A stretch of 64,000 bases of DNA, taken from assembly GCA_050952085.1 (NCBI GenBank), contig JBMNKH010000003.1, positions 186,001 through 250,000 on the forward strand, written 5' to 3'. This DNA is from DTU015 sp012837895. GTDB taxonomy: Bacteria > Bacillota > Sulfobacillia > Fermentithermobacillales > Fermentithermobacillaceae. This document shows positions 17,805 through 26,044 of this stretch, piece by piece. A program made the translations under genes and the position numbers. A model generated the notes under the pieces. The model was not told the DNA's origin, did not search any database, and worked only from the letters and a program-made list of their open reading frames with translations. Position 1 is the first letter of the stretch, and each line of letters starts with the position of its first letter.

Positions 17805-19490
17805 TTACATCGTCTCCTTTTCAAGGTTTTCCTGCTCAAGGTTTTCCTGGCTTGCGTCTTCTGTCACGATGGGCAGCGAGAGTTTGATAACTGTCCCTCC
17901 CCCGGATCTTGTCTCTGCCCACAGGTCTCCTCCGTGCATCCTCGCCAGGCACCTGCTTACATAAAGTCCAAGGCCGATCCCTGAGAATCTGCCTCTGGTT
18001 CTTATGCCCCGGTAAAACTGCTCAAATACACGCTCAAGCTCTGTGGGAGGGATGCCGATCCCTTCGTCTTCGACAACAAGGGTGGCGGTATTGTCTGAAA
18101 TAACCAAGTCCAACCAGATCCTCTTGCCCGGAGGTGTGTACTTCACAGCGTTGTTGAGCACGTTGGCGAGGATCTGGTGTAGGCGTACAGGATCAACCAT
18201 TGCCCGTATAACCTGTGATTTGTCAAACCGGCAGATGAATGCATGTTTGGGGTCTGTCAGGTAAGGCTCGAGAGCTTCCAGTACCAGTGCTTTGAGATCG
18301 GTCTGCACAGGGTTAATAACAGCACTGTCCTGCTTAATCCGGCCGGTCGACAGCAGGTCTTCCACTACCCCGGTGATCCTGGACAAACATGAATCAGCCA
18401 TTTTGATGTACTTGTAAACGGGTGTTTCCCGGTCTGGCACCGATGCTTTCATGAGGTTGATGATTGCTGTCATGGTCTGGATAGGATTCTTTAGTTCGTG
18501 GCTTACCACTTGAAGGAAGTTGCCTTCGATTGTGTCGACGGTCCTTAAGCCTGTAATGTCATGGAAGATCAGGAGCAACACTTCCGGCATGATTGCGTTT
18601 GACTTAGCTACCTTGATGTTGACCAGTAATTCCAAATCGCCGTGTGTGGGAGATGCAGCTTTCCAGTAGTCGTCAACATCACATGATGATATGAGATTTG
18701 CTGTTTCAGGCCGGACGCGGCCTGTGATTGAGCTCACTTTGAAACGGGTTGTGAACTCTTTGATATCAGATCCAAGGCATGACAGGCTATCGCAGCCGAA
18801 AAGCTCCAAGCACATGTTGCTGGCAGTGATAATTGCTCCTGAAGCGTCAATTGCCAGCATGCCCTTGGTAAGGGTATCCAAAAGGGATTGCCACATGAGA
18901 TCCCTGTGCCTGGCCGACGGGATAAGGTGCCAGCTTGAGTCCTTAAGTGCCAGCACAAAATGGTGTATGTATGAAATGTCTAGGATGTCAACGTGATCCA
19001 TGTGGGCCAGCGGGTAGCAGCACAGGGTAACGATAGGTGTCTGCATGGCAAAGGCACAAAAGCGTTCTTCATACTCTTTAAGAACTTGTTTTGACCTTGA
19101 CCAGGCCAGATCGCCCGCTACTCTTAAGCCGTCAAACCCGGCAGCGATTGCATCTGATACCGCAGTAGCCCACCGGTCCAGGACTACAGATATGTCAAAT
19201 TCCCGTTCCCCTGTAAGATACAGTTGGTCATAGTCAGCTACTATGAGCTGTCCCGTTTCAAGCGTTGAAGCTAACTCTGGATAGTCTCGTTGGAGCAAGG
19301 CAGTTGCAGTTTTTGCGTCAAAGGGCCCGGCGCATACCCATAGGCCCCTTTCGTTCTTGGCTAACCCTGCCCGGAAGTACTGTATAACCGCATCAGCCAG
19401 GTCCCTGTCATTTTCATAGAAGTAGCATATGTGAGTACCTTTATCTAGGTTATCGAAGGAGGTGCACAAAGTACTTGGTTGCTGGTCCAT
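17805..19490 (-). CDS. Histidine kinase with N-terminal MEDS sensory domain and PAS domain
   Basis: A 561-residue soluble kinase without membrane segments. Residues 1 to about 190 match the MEDS (DcmR-like sensory) domain, starting with DKGTHICYFYENDRDLADAV. A PAS-like segment follows (LTKGMLAIDASGAIITASN). The HisKA helix has VVSHELKNPIQTM with the phospho-acceptor histidine, and the ATPase domain has the N box NVLNNAVKYTPPG, the G1 box VEDEGIGIP and the G2 box GIGLGLYVSR. The gene overlaps the start region of namZ, placing it first in the peptidoglycan-recycling operon. No response regulator gene is adjacent, so its partner is elsewhere. The MEDS domain is thought to sense small hydrocarbon-like or redox ligands, but the signal here is unknown. 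The C terminus carries a short EN-rich repeat. Confidence 0.87.
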   Translation of the reverse strand: MDQQPSTLCTSFDNLDKGTHICYFYENDRDLADAVIQYFRAGLAKNERGLWVCAGPFDAKTATALLQRDYPELASTLETGQLIVADYDQLYLTGEREFDISVVLDRWATAVSDAIAAGFDGLRVAGDLAWSRSKQVLKEYEERFCAFAMQTPIVTLCCYPLAHMDHVDILDISYIHHFVLALKDSSWHLIPSARHRDLMWQSLLDTLTKGMLAIDASGAIITASNMCLELFGCDSLSCLGSDIKEFTTRFKVSSITGRVRPETANLISSCDVDDYWKAASPTHGDLELLVNIKVAKSNAIMPEVLLLIFHDITGLRTVDTIEGNFLQVVSHELKNPIQTMTAIINLMKASVPDRETPVYKYIKMADSCLSRITGVVEDLLSTGRIKQDSAVINPVQTDLKALVLEALEPYLTDPKHAFICRFDKSQVIRAMVDPVRLHQILANVLNNAVKYTPPGKRIWLDLVISDNTATLVVEDEGIGIPPTELERVFEQFYRGIRTRGRFSGIGLGLYVSRCLARMHGGDLWAETRSGGGTVIKLSLPIVTEDASQENLEQENLEKETM

Positions 19491-19606
19491 ATGTACCTTC
19501 CTTTGCTCAAGACAAATGATGGCCCAGTATCCGATGGAGTCATGTATCTATATGAACAATACTACACCAACTGGGTGATTCCTGCATGAATCCAGCGGGC
19601 TTGGAG

Positions 19607-20110
19607 TCACAGAAGCTCTTGTGAGCTGTCACCGGTCAGAGGGGATTGCCTGCTTACCCAGTCTTCAAAATCGCCGAGCCATTCAGGGTGCTCAGTCGCA
19701 AACAAGACGAACCATTTGATCCTGCATACTAATTCATCGCTGATAATATGTTCTATCCTCTCAGTGTCTTTGAGTACGTTTTGCTTTACTCCCATGAGTC
19801 TGAGGAACTGCTCTATCAGCCGGTGCCGCCGGAGGAGAGAATCACCTAGCTGCTTGCCGGCTTCAGTGAGGCGGATTATCCCGTATCGTTCGTATTCCAC
19901 CAGCCCTTGCTCTGACAATCTCTGCATCATCCTTGAGGCTGAGGGAGGTTGTACGCTCAGCTTTTCGGCAAGATCTACCAACCGCACGTATGTGTTGCCT
20001 GAGGCTAGCCGGTAAAGCATCTCAAGGTAATCTTCCATGCCAGGGGTAAGGCCGTCAGCATCTACAAGGGAGTAGCCCCTGAATGTCCGGAATTGTTCTT
20101 GTTTCCTCAT
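19607..20110 (-). CDS. DtxR/MntR-family metal-dependent transcriptional regulator
   Basis: About 167 residues. The winged helix at residues 20-80 reads MEDYLEMLYRLASGNTYVRL and VQPPSASRMMQRLSEQGLVEY, followed by the metal-binding and dimerisation helices with RRHRLIEQFL, then ERIEHIISDELV. The closest known type is MntR/IdeR without an SH3-like domain. Such regulators repress metal uptake genes when loaded with Mn or Fe. I chose ATG 20110 because GGAAGGGAACAGGG precedes it; an in-frame ATG ten codons earlier lacks a site. It is transcribed alone, divergently from galE, and no metal transporter is adjacent. The 116-bp gap to the kinase gene probably holds the recycling-operon promoter, although I saw no strong one. 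Confidence 0.88.
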   Translation of the reverse strand: MRKQEQFRTFRGYSLVDADGLTPGMEDYLEMLYRLASGNTYVRLVDLAEKLSVQPPSASRMMQRLSEQGLVEYERYGIIRLTEAGKQLGDSLLRRHRLIEQFLRLMGVKQNVLKDTERIEHIISDELVCRIKWFVLFATEHPEWLGDFEDWVSRQSPLTGDSSQELL

Positions 20111-20235
20111 GTCCCTGTTCCCTTCCGGATTAGTACACATTCCATTCTATTCAGAGTGTATGCTCCCAAGCTGGAAGATTGCCTTTTCCTCCGTTATGAT
20201 ATATGCGTGTAAGCAGAGTCTAACCGGGGAGTTGG

Positions 20236-21246
20236 TTGAGCTTGTCTAAGGTGAAGGCCGGTAACAGGCCGGAAAAGGTACTGGTGACTGGTGGGGCAGG
20301 CTACATCGGGGCCCACACAGTCAAAGCTTTGTCGGAAGCCGGATACCACGTAACAGTTTTCGATGACCTTTCTAGGGGCCACCCTGAGCACATTCCTGGA
20401 ATTCCCCTGATTATCGGGCTTATGGAAGATGACAAAGCTCTGATGGACGTCTTGGAATCCCATGAGTTCGATGCGGTAATACACTTTGCAGGGGAAAGCC
20501 AGGCAGGGGAATCAGTGACCAAGCCTGACAAGTATTTCAGGCGGAACATCATAGGAGGTCTGAACCTATGCTCAGCCATGGTGAGAAAAGGAGTCAACAA
20601 ACTGGTATTTTCCTCATCAGCTGCAGTTTACGGTGATCCTGAAGAAATACCCATTACAGAGGAAGCTCCGGTGAGGCCAAAGAGCCCCTATGGCGAGAGC
20701 AAGGCATTCCTTGAAAAGGCACTGGCCTGGTACGACCATGCTTACGGGCTCAAGTCAGTATCTCTCCGGTACTTTAACGCTGCAGGGGCGGATCCCGGTT
20801 CCACCATCGGCGAAGATCATGAACCTGAGACCCACTTGATCCCCCTGGTCTTGCGTGCGATAGCAACCCATACACCCCTTACCGTCTACGGGGATGATTA
20901 CCCCACCCCTGACGGCACTGCAATCCGCGACTACGTCCACGTTACTGATTTGGCAGAAGCTCACGTGCGGGCTTTGGACTTCTTGAGGAACAACAACCGC
21001 AGTCTGGTGCTGAACCTGGGTTCAGGGAAAGGGTATTCTGTACTGGAAATTATCAGGGAAGCTGAGCGTGTAACCGGAAAGAAAGCACCTTACACAGTAG
21101 GCAAGCGGCGGGAAGGGGATCCGGCAGTCCTGGTGGCATCTTCAGATAAAGCAGCTCAGGTGTTGGGATGGAAACCACGCTTATCCTCGCTGGAGGACAT
21201 TATTTCTACTGCCTGGGCCTGGCATGCGAAAAACGGCCTGAGCTGA
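20236..21246 (+). CDS. galE: UDP-glucose 4-epimerase GalE
   Basis: A 336-residue short-chain dehydrogenase of the extended type. The NAD-binding loop is VTGGAGYIGAHT, the catalytic Tyr-Lys pair is SPYGESKAFLEK, the serine segment is FSSSAAVYGDP, and DGTAIRDYVHVTDLAEAH is the GalE signature. It interconverts UDP-glucose and UDP-galactose for surface polysaccharide synthesis or galactose use. A TTG at 20236 behind GGGGAG is the likely start; a nearby TTG or GTG is also possible. The gene stands alone, diverging from the metal regulator; the glycine riboswitch promoter begins about 50 bases after its stop. Confidence 0.94.
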   Translation: MSLSKVKAGNRPEKVLVTGGAGYIGAHTVKALSEAGYHVTVFDDLSRGHPEHIPGIPLIIGLMEDDKALMDVLESHEFDAVIHFAGESQAGESVTKPDKYFRRNIIGGLNLCSAMVRKGVNKLVFSSSAAVYGDPEEIPITEEAPVRPKSPYGESKAFLEKALAWYDHAYGLKSVSLRYFNAAGADPGSTIGEDHEPETHLIPLVLRAIATHTPLTVYGDDYPTPDGTAIRDYVHVTDLAEAHVRALDFLRNNNRSLVLNLGSGKGYSVLEIIREAERVTGKKAPYTVGKRREGDPAVLVASSDKAAQVLGWKPRLSSLEDIISTAWAWHAKNGLS

Positions 21247-21298
21247 AATTGGGAAACCCGCTTGGAGGAATTTGCCCTGGTATGTAGAAACTGATTAA

Positions 21299-21327
21299 TT
21301 GCATGCTGGTTTATCAACGCTTATATA
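21299..21327 (+). promoter_or_regulatory. Sigma-A promoter of the glycine-cleavage operon
   Basis: TTGCAT and TATATA are separated by 17 bases and lie about 60 bases before the first riboswitch aptamer. Transcription would start near 21335, giving a leader of about 320 nt before gcvT. Confidence 0.65.
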
Positions 21328-21384
21328 GGTGTTGTCATGCCATGCGTATCCAAGGAGCGCCAATTGAATATCCGGGCGGATGAA

Positions 21385-21552
21385 GGCGCCGGGAGAGTCC
21401 TGCGGGGAAGCAGGCGCCGAAGGAGCAAGGATGTCCATCTGAAACTCTCAGGCAGAAACACCGTCGCCGGACGCATCTCTGGAGAGCCATTTCAGAATGG
21501 CACCAAAGGGGTAACCCGCTTCACAAGCGGAGAATCTCTCAGGTAAAAGGAC
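21385..21552 (+). ncRNA. Tandem glycine riboswitch (gcvT element)
   Basis: Two aptamers with the familiar conserved blocks are present. The first contains GGGAGAGTCCTG, GGCGCCGAAGGAGCAA and GAAACTCTCAGGCAGA. The second contains TCTCTGGAGAGCC, GCACCAAAGGGGTAA and GAATCTCTCAGGTAAAAGGAC. This is the standard two-aptamer glycine sensor, and it stands directly upstream of gcvT, which encodes glycine breakdown. The end of aptamer two overlaps the ascending arm of an intrinsic terminator, so glycine binding should prevent termination and switch the operon on. Confidence 0.95.
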
Positions 21553-21582
21553 AGGGACTTCACGGAAGTTCGGTCCTTTTTT
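21547..21582 (+). terminator. Riboswitch expression platform: intrinsic terminator
   Basis: AAGGAC and GGACTTC pair with GAAGTTC and GTCCTT around an ACG loop, with a small internal loop, and a run of six T follows. The ascending arm shares bases with the 3' end of the second glycine aptamer, the arrangement expected for glycine-dependent antitermination. Confidence 0.85.
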
Positions 21583-21662
21583 CACTTTTTCAAGTTTTCC
21601 GGCGCGATGGCAGGCAAAGATTCAGGCTTATCGCCCAAAATAAACAGGAGGTGACGGCAAAG

Positions 21663-22787
21663 GTGGCAGAGGTACCTAAGAAGACCCCCTTATATGACAC
21701 CCATGTAAAAAACGGCGGCAGGATCGTGGACTTCGGCGGTTGGGCGCTTCCTGTGCAGTTTTCCGGGATCAAGGAAGAGCACAACGCCTGTAGGACAACT
21801 GCTGCGCTTTGGGATGTATCAAACATGGGTGAGCTGCTGGTTCGAGGCAAAGAAGCTCTTGACCTTCTCCAGATGATCCTGGTTAACGATGTGTCCAAGA
21901 TCTATCCTGGCAAACTGATTTACTCGCCTATGTGCTACCCCCACGGAGGCATAGTGGACGACCTGTTGGTGATGTGCCTGGCTGAGGACAAGTACTGGCT
22001 CATCGTCAACGGTGCCAACATAGAAAAGGACGTTGAATGGATACAACCTATCGTACGCTATTTTAACGACACAGTCTTTGAGAACATATCAGACAGCATA
22101 GCACAGCTAGCGCTTCAAGGGCCTAATTCGGTAGAAATCCTGAAACAGCTGACCGGATATCCTATTGACGAGATACGGTACTATCACGGAACTCAAGATG
22201 TAGATGTTGCAGGGATCAACTGCCTTGTTACCAGAACCGGTTACACAGGAGAAGACGGGTTTGAATTGTATTGCCAGGCTGGTAAAGGGTCCCAACTGTA
22301 TGAAGCGGTAGTTGAAGCAGGGAAAGGTTACGGCCTTGTGCTGGCAGGATTAGGTGCCAGGGATACCCTCAGGTTTGAAGCTTCAATGTCCCTATACGGA
22401 CATGAGCTTGACGAGAACCACACTCCCATGGAGGCAGGACTTGGAAGGACAGTTGCTTTTGACAAGGGAACTTTCTTTATCGGTTCCAAAGCCCTCATGA
22501 AGCAAAGGGAGAAAGGCTTGCAGGTCAGACTGGTCGGGATTGAGATGGTAGGCAAAGGCGTACCCAGAAACGGCTACAAAGTGTTCGACGAATCAGGCGA
22601 GAAGGAAATCGGCTATGTTACCACCGGGACTTATGCCCCGTACTTGGAGAAATATCTTGCCATGGCGTACGTGCCTGTGGAATACAGCCAGCGAGGCACC
22701 GGCCTGAGCATTGATATCAGGGGCAGAAAAGTCCCTGCCAAGGTTGTAAGAATGCCATTTTATCGCAGGGAGGTTAAGAAAAGATGA
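21663..22787 (+). CDS. gcvT: Glycine cleavage system aminomethyltransferase GcvT
   Basis: About 374 residues. Conserved GcvT segments are TPLYDTHVKNGGRIVDFGGW, CGTTAALWDVS-like CRTTAALWDVSNMGEL, RTGYTGEDGFELYC and ARDTLRFEASMSLYGHELD. GcvT moves the methylene group from aminomethyl-lipoyl-GcvH to tetrahydrofolate and releases ammonia. I chose the GTG at 21663 because AGGAGGT ends about 10 bases before it; the frame is open from a GTG at 21651 that overlaps the ribosome site. It is the first gene after the glycine riboswitch, and its stop overlaps the gcvH start. Confidence 0.96.
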   Translation: MAEVPKKTPLYDTHVKNGGRIVDFGGWALPVQFSGIKEEHNACRTTAALWDVSNMGELLVRGKEALDLLQMILVNDVSKIYPGKLIYSPMCYPHGGIVDDLLVMCLAEDKYWLIVNGANIEKDVEWIQPIVRYFNDTVFENISDSIAQLALQGPNSVEILKQLTGYPIDEIRYYHGTQDVDVAGINCLVTRTGYTGEDGFELYCQAGKGSQLYEAVVEAGKGYGLVLAGLGARDTLRFEASMSLYGHELDENHTPMEAGLGRTVAFDKGTFFIGSKALMKQREKGLQVRLVGIEMVGKGVPRNGYKVFDESGEKEIGYVTTGTYAPYLEKYLAMAYVPVEYSQRGTGLSIDIRGRKVPAKVVRMPFYRREVKKR

Positions 22788-23173
22788 GTTATCCTGAGAA
22801 TCTCAAGTACACCAAGGAACATGAGTGGGTTCTGGTTGAAAACGGCAATGCGCGGGTAGGCATTACTTCTTATGCTCAAGACCAGCTCGGTGACGTGGTT
22901 TTCGTGGAACTTCCTGAAGTAGGAACCGAGCTCAAGGCCGGAGCAATGTTTGCGACTGTGGAGTCGGTCAAGGCTGTTTCAGATGTGTACGCGCCGGTTT
23001 CAGGAACCATCGTAGAGGTCAATGAAGCACTCAACGATTCGCCGGAACTGGTGAACGAAGATCCCTACAACGATGGTTGGATGATTGTAATTGAACTGTC
23101 CGATCCTTCGGAACTTGACAACCTCATGGATAGCAAAGCTTATCAAAAAATGGTTGAAGAGGGCGGAGAGTAA
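22784..23173 (+). CDS. gcvH: Glycine cleavage system H protein GcvH
   Basis: A 129-residue lipoyl carrier. It starts MSYPENLKYTKEHEWV and carries the lipoylation site in FATVESVKAVSDVYAPVSG, with the modified lysine in ESVKA. It shuttles the aminomethyl group between GcvP, GcvT and Lpd. In B. subtilis GcvH is also the first protein to receive octanoate from LipM, and a lipM gene lies a few genes downstream. The ATG overlaps the gcvT stop by four bases and the stop overlaps the gcvPA start, so translation is tightly coupled. Confidence 0.97.
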   Translation: MSYPENLKYTKEHEWVLVENGNARVGITSYAQDQLGDVVFVELPEVGTELKAGAMFATVESVKAVSDVYAPVSGTIVEVNEALNDSPELVNEDPYNDGWMIVIELSDPSELDNLMDSKAYQKMVEEGGE

Positions 23174-24510
23174 TGAACTTCTTACCCAATACAGACAAAG
23201 ACAGGGAGGAAATGCTAAAGGTAATCGGAGTAGGCTCTGTTGAAGAGTTGTTCAGCGATATTCCTTCCGACCTCAGGCTCAAGGGTGACCTGAACATACC
23301 GCCCGGCTTGAGCGAGCTTGAACTAGCTAAGCACATGCAGGAACTTGCATCGAAGAACGCCGCCCAGGACTATGTGAACTTTATCGGCGCGGGTTCCTAT
23401 GATCACTACATCCCGTCTGTAGTGAGGCACGTATTGGGCAGGTCCGAGTTTTATACTGCATACACGCCTTATCAGCCTGAGATCAGCCAGGCAGTGCTCC
23501 AGTCAATATACGAATACCAGACAATGATTTGCGAACTTACGGGCATGGATGCAGCTAATGCTTCTATGTACGACGGGGCTTCTGCAGCGGCAGAATCCGT
23601 AACCATAGCGGCGGGCATGGCCAGGCGCAAACGCGCGTTGGTATCAAGCACTGTACACCCTGAAACCAGGGCGGTGATAAGGACTTATGCAGACGCCCAT
23701 GATATCCGGGTTGAGGAAATCGACTACAAAGACGGGATAACCGATACCGGGTGCTTAGCCGGTAAGTTGGGCGATGACGTGGCATGTGTAGTGATCCAGC
23801 AGCCAAATTTCTTCGGTGCGCTTGAGCCTGTGGATGAAATATCAGCTAAGGTGAAAGGCGCCGGGGCAACATTCATAGTCTCAGTCAATCCGATGACCCT
23901 GGGGTTGTTGCGTCCGCCTGCTGAGTACGGGGCTGACATCGTAGTGGGTGAGGGCCAGGTGTTTGGCAACCCCATGGCTTTTGGCGGTCCGTACCTGGGC
24001 ATCATGGCAGTTAACAAGAAATTTCTCCGCCGTATGCCCGGCCGGCTGGTGGGGATGACCACAGATAACCAGGGCAAGAGAGGCTTTGTGCTTACGCTGC
24101 AAACCAGGGAGCAGCACATCAGGCGGGAAAGGGCTACATCTAACATCTGCTCCAACCAAGCTTTGAATGCCCTGGCTGCCGTGGTGTACCTGTCATGGGC
24201 AGGCAAAGAAGGGATCAGGCAAATCGGTGAGCAATGTGTCCAGAAAGCTGCGTACCTGGCAGACAGGATATCCCGGATAGATGGGTACAGCATTGCCTGG
24301 CAGGCGCCCTTCTTCAACGAGTTTGCAGTGAAGTGCCCTGTTGACGCCGGCCAGGTGGTGGAATCACTCCTTGAGAAGAACATCCTGGCAGGATACCCCT
24401 TGGGGCGTTGCTGCCCTGGACTGGAACAGTACCTGCTCATTGCAGTCACTGAGAAACGCACCAGGCAGGAAATGGACGCACTTGTGGCCGGATTGGAGGG
24501 ATTGGCATGA
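23173..24510 (+). CDS. gcvPA: Glycine dehydrogenase (decarboxylating) subunit 1
   Basis: A 445-residue subunit, the N-terminal half of the split P-protein found in Bacillota and archaea. Typical blocks are FIGAGSYDHYIPSVVRH, FYTAYTPYQPEISQAVLQ, YEYQTMICELTGMDAANAS and GRLVGMTTDNQGKRGFVLTL. With subunit 2 it decarboxylates glycine using pyridoxal phosphate and passes the aminomethyl group to lipoyl-GcvH. The start overlaps the gcvH stop by one base, and the stop overlaps the gcvPB start. Confidence 0.96.
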   Translation: MNFLPNTDKDREEMLKVIGVGSVEELFSDIPSDLRLKGDLNIPPGLSELELAKHMQELASKNAAQDYVNFIGAGSYDHYIPSVVRHVLGRSEFYTAYTPYQPEISQAVLQSIYEYQTMICELTGMDAANASMYDGASAAAESVTIAAGMARRKRALVSSTVHPETRAVIRTYADAHDIRVEEIDYKDGITDTGCLAGKLGDDVACVVIQQPNFFGALEPVDEISAKVKGAGATFIVSVNPMTLGLLRPPAEYGADIVVGEGQVFGNPMAFGGPYLGIMAVNKKFLRRMPGRLVGMTTDNQGKRGFVLTLQTREQHIRRERATSNICSNQALNALAAVVYLSWAGKEGIRQIGEQCVQKAAYLADRISRIDGYSIAWQAPFFNEFAVKCPVDAGQVVESLLEKNILAGYPLGRCCPGLEQYLLIAVTEKRTRQEMDALVAGLEGLA

Positions 24511-25970
24511 GAAGTCCCGAACCTTTGATTTTTGAGATCTCCAAGCCTGGCAGGAGGGCGTACTCCCTTCCGGAACTCGATGTGCCTGCAAGGGACGTGG
24601 CAGAGCTCTTGCCTGAGAGTGAAATAAGAAGGGAGCCTGCCGGACTGCCTGAAGTGTCTGAAATTGATCTGGTAAGGCATTTTACGAGGCTGTCCCAGCT
24701 CAACCACGGGGTGGATATAGGGTTTTACCCGCTCGGCTCATGTACCATGAAGTACAACCCGAAGGTTAACGAAGATGCAGCCAATCTTCCTGGGTTTAAC
24801 AACATCCATCCCTACGTACCTGACGAATTGGCCCAAGGTGCCCTGCAACTTATGTATGAACTCCAAAGCTACCTGGCCGAAATCGCAGGCATGGATTATG
24901 TCTCGCTTCAACCTGCTGCAGGCGCCCACGGTGAGCTTGCAGGCATCCTGATAATCCGCGCTTACCACAGAGCCAGGAACGATATGAAAAGGACCAAGAT
25001 CCTTATTCCAGACTCGGCACACGGCACCAACCCGGCATCTGCAGCGCTTGGTGGCTTTACCGTTGTCGAAGTGCCCTCAGATGAGCGCGGCGGAGTAGAT
25101 GTTGAAGCCCTTGAAGCAGCAATGGACGAAACTGTTGCAGGCCTGATGCTTACCAACCCCAACACCCTGGGACTGTTTGATGAGAACATCCAGAGAATCG
25201 AGAAGATTGTCCATAGCAAAGGCGGGCTGCTCTACTACGACGGCGCAAACGCCAACGCCATTCTCGGTACCTCAAGACCGGGAGACATGGGGTTTGACGT
25301 ACTTCACTTCAACTTGCACAAGACTTTCGGGACTCCTCACGGTGGGGGAGGTCCTGGTTCCGGTCCTGTTGCAGTGAAGTCGTTCCTTGAACCGTTCTTG
25401 CCTGTACCCACAGTGGTCTTGGAGGACGGGAAATACCGGCTGAGCTATGACAGGCCACAGACTATCGGCAGGATGAAATCGTTCTACGGAAACTTCCTGG
25501 TAATGGTGAAGGCTTACGCCTATATCCGGTCGCTGGGGCCTGACGGGCTCAGGGAAGCTTCCAGGGACGCAGTGCTCAACGCCAACTATATCCTAAGGCG
25601 GATCGCCGGGTACTATGACGTACCGTACGACAGGCACTGCAAACACGAGTTTGTGATAAGCCCTGGGAAGATCAAGAAAGAAACTGGAGTAAGAACCCTG
25701 GACATTTCCAAGAGATTGCTTGACTATGGCGTTCATCCTCCAACAAACTACTTCCCGCTGATAGTGGATGAGGCGCTCATGATCGAACCTACTGAGACTG
25801 AATCAAAGGAGACTCTGGACTACTTTGCCGATGCCCTGATCGCCATCGCAAAGGAAGCGTATGAGGATCCTGAGGCAGTCAAGAGCGCGCCCCATACTAC
25901 AGTGGTAGGTAGGCTTGACGAGGCAGGAGCCGCGCGCAATCTCAATATTAGATGGGAGAAGCCTGAATGA
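24507..25970 (+). CDS. gcvPB: Glycine dehydrogenase (decarboxylating) subunit 2
   Basis: A 487-residue PLP subunit. DIGFYPLGSCTMKYNPKVNE and LHKTFGTPHGGGGPGSGPV are diagnostic; the lysine in NLHKTFGTPHGGGG forms the Schiff base with PLP. DSAHGTNPASAALGGF is also conserved. It completes the GcvP heterodimer. The stop is followed by a perfect GC-rich hairpin and then by the two radical SAM genes, so the operon probably continues into lipoyl-cofactor synthesis. Confidence 0.97.
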   Translation: MRSPEPLIFEISKPGRRAYSLPELDVPARDVAELLPESEIRREPAGLPEVSEIDLVRHFTRLSQLNHGVDIGFYPLGSCTMKYNPKVNEDAANLPGFNNIHPYVPDELAQGALQLMYELQSYLAEIAGMDYVSLQPAAGAHGELAGILIIRAYHRARNDMKRTKILIPDSAHGTNPASAALGGFTVVEVPSDERGGVDVEALEAAMDETVAGLMLTNPNTLGLFDENIQRIEKIVHSKGGLLYYDGANANAILGTSRPGDMGFDVLHFNLHKTFGTPHGGGGPGSGPVAVKSFLEPFLPVPTVVLEDGKYRLSYDRPQTIGRMKSFYGNFLVMVKAYAYIRSLGPDGLREASRDAVLNANYILRRIAGYYDVPYDRHCKHEFVISPGKIKKETGVRTLDISKRLLDYGVHPPTNYFPLIVDEALMIEPTETESKETLDYFADALIAIAKEAYEDPEAVKSAPHTTVVGRLDEAGAARNLNIRWEKPE

Positions 25971-25975
25971 AAGCA

Positions 25976-25997
25976 GGGCGGCCGGGTCCGGCCGCCC
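25976..25997 (+). repeat. Perfect GC-rich stem-loop after gcvPB
   Basis: GGGCGGCCGG, two bases, then CCGGCCGCCC: a 10-bp perfect stem six bases after the gcvPB stop codon. No run of T follows, so it is not a classical terminator. It may stabilise the upstream mRNA or set different expression levels for the downstream cofactor genes. Confidence 0.75.
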
Positions 25998-26044
25998 ACG
26001 CTTCTGGACTGGGCATACCTCCTCATGAAGCCGGGAGGAGAAAT

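Noticed and set aside
17909..18264. Plus-strand ORFs inside the histidine kinase gene
   Set aside because: Short shadow frames opposite the conserved ATPase domain.
23724..24707. A 327-codon open frame on the minus strand opposite gcvPA/gcvPB
   Set aside because: Low-complexity composition and no ribosome site; the plus strand is unmistakably gcvP.
25976..25997. GC-rich hairpin as a rho-independent terminator of the gcv operon
   Set aside because: No T run follows and the next gene starts within 50 bases behind a strong ribosome site.
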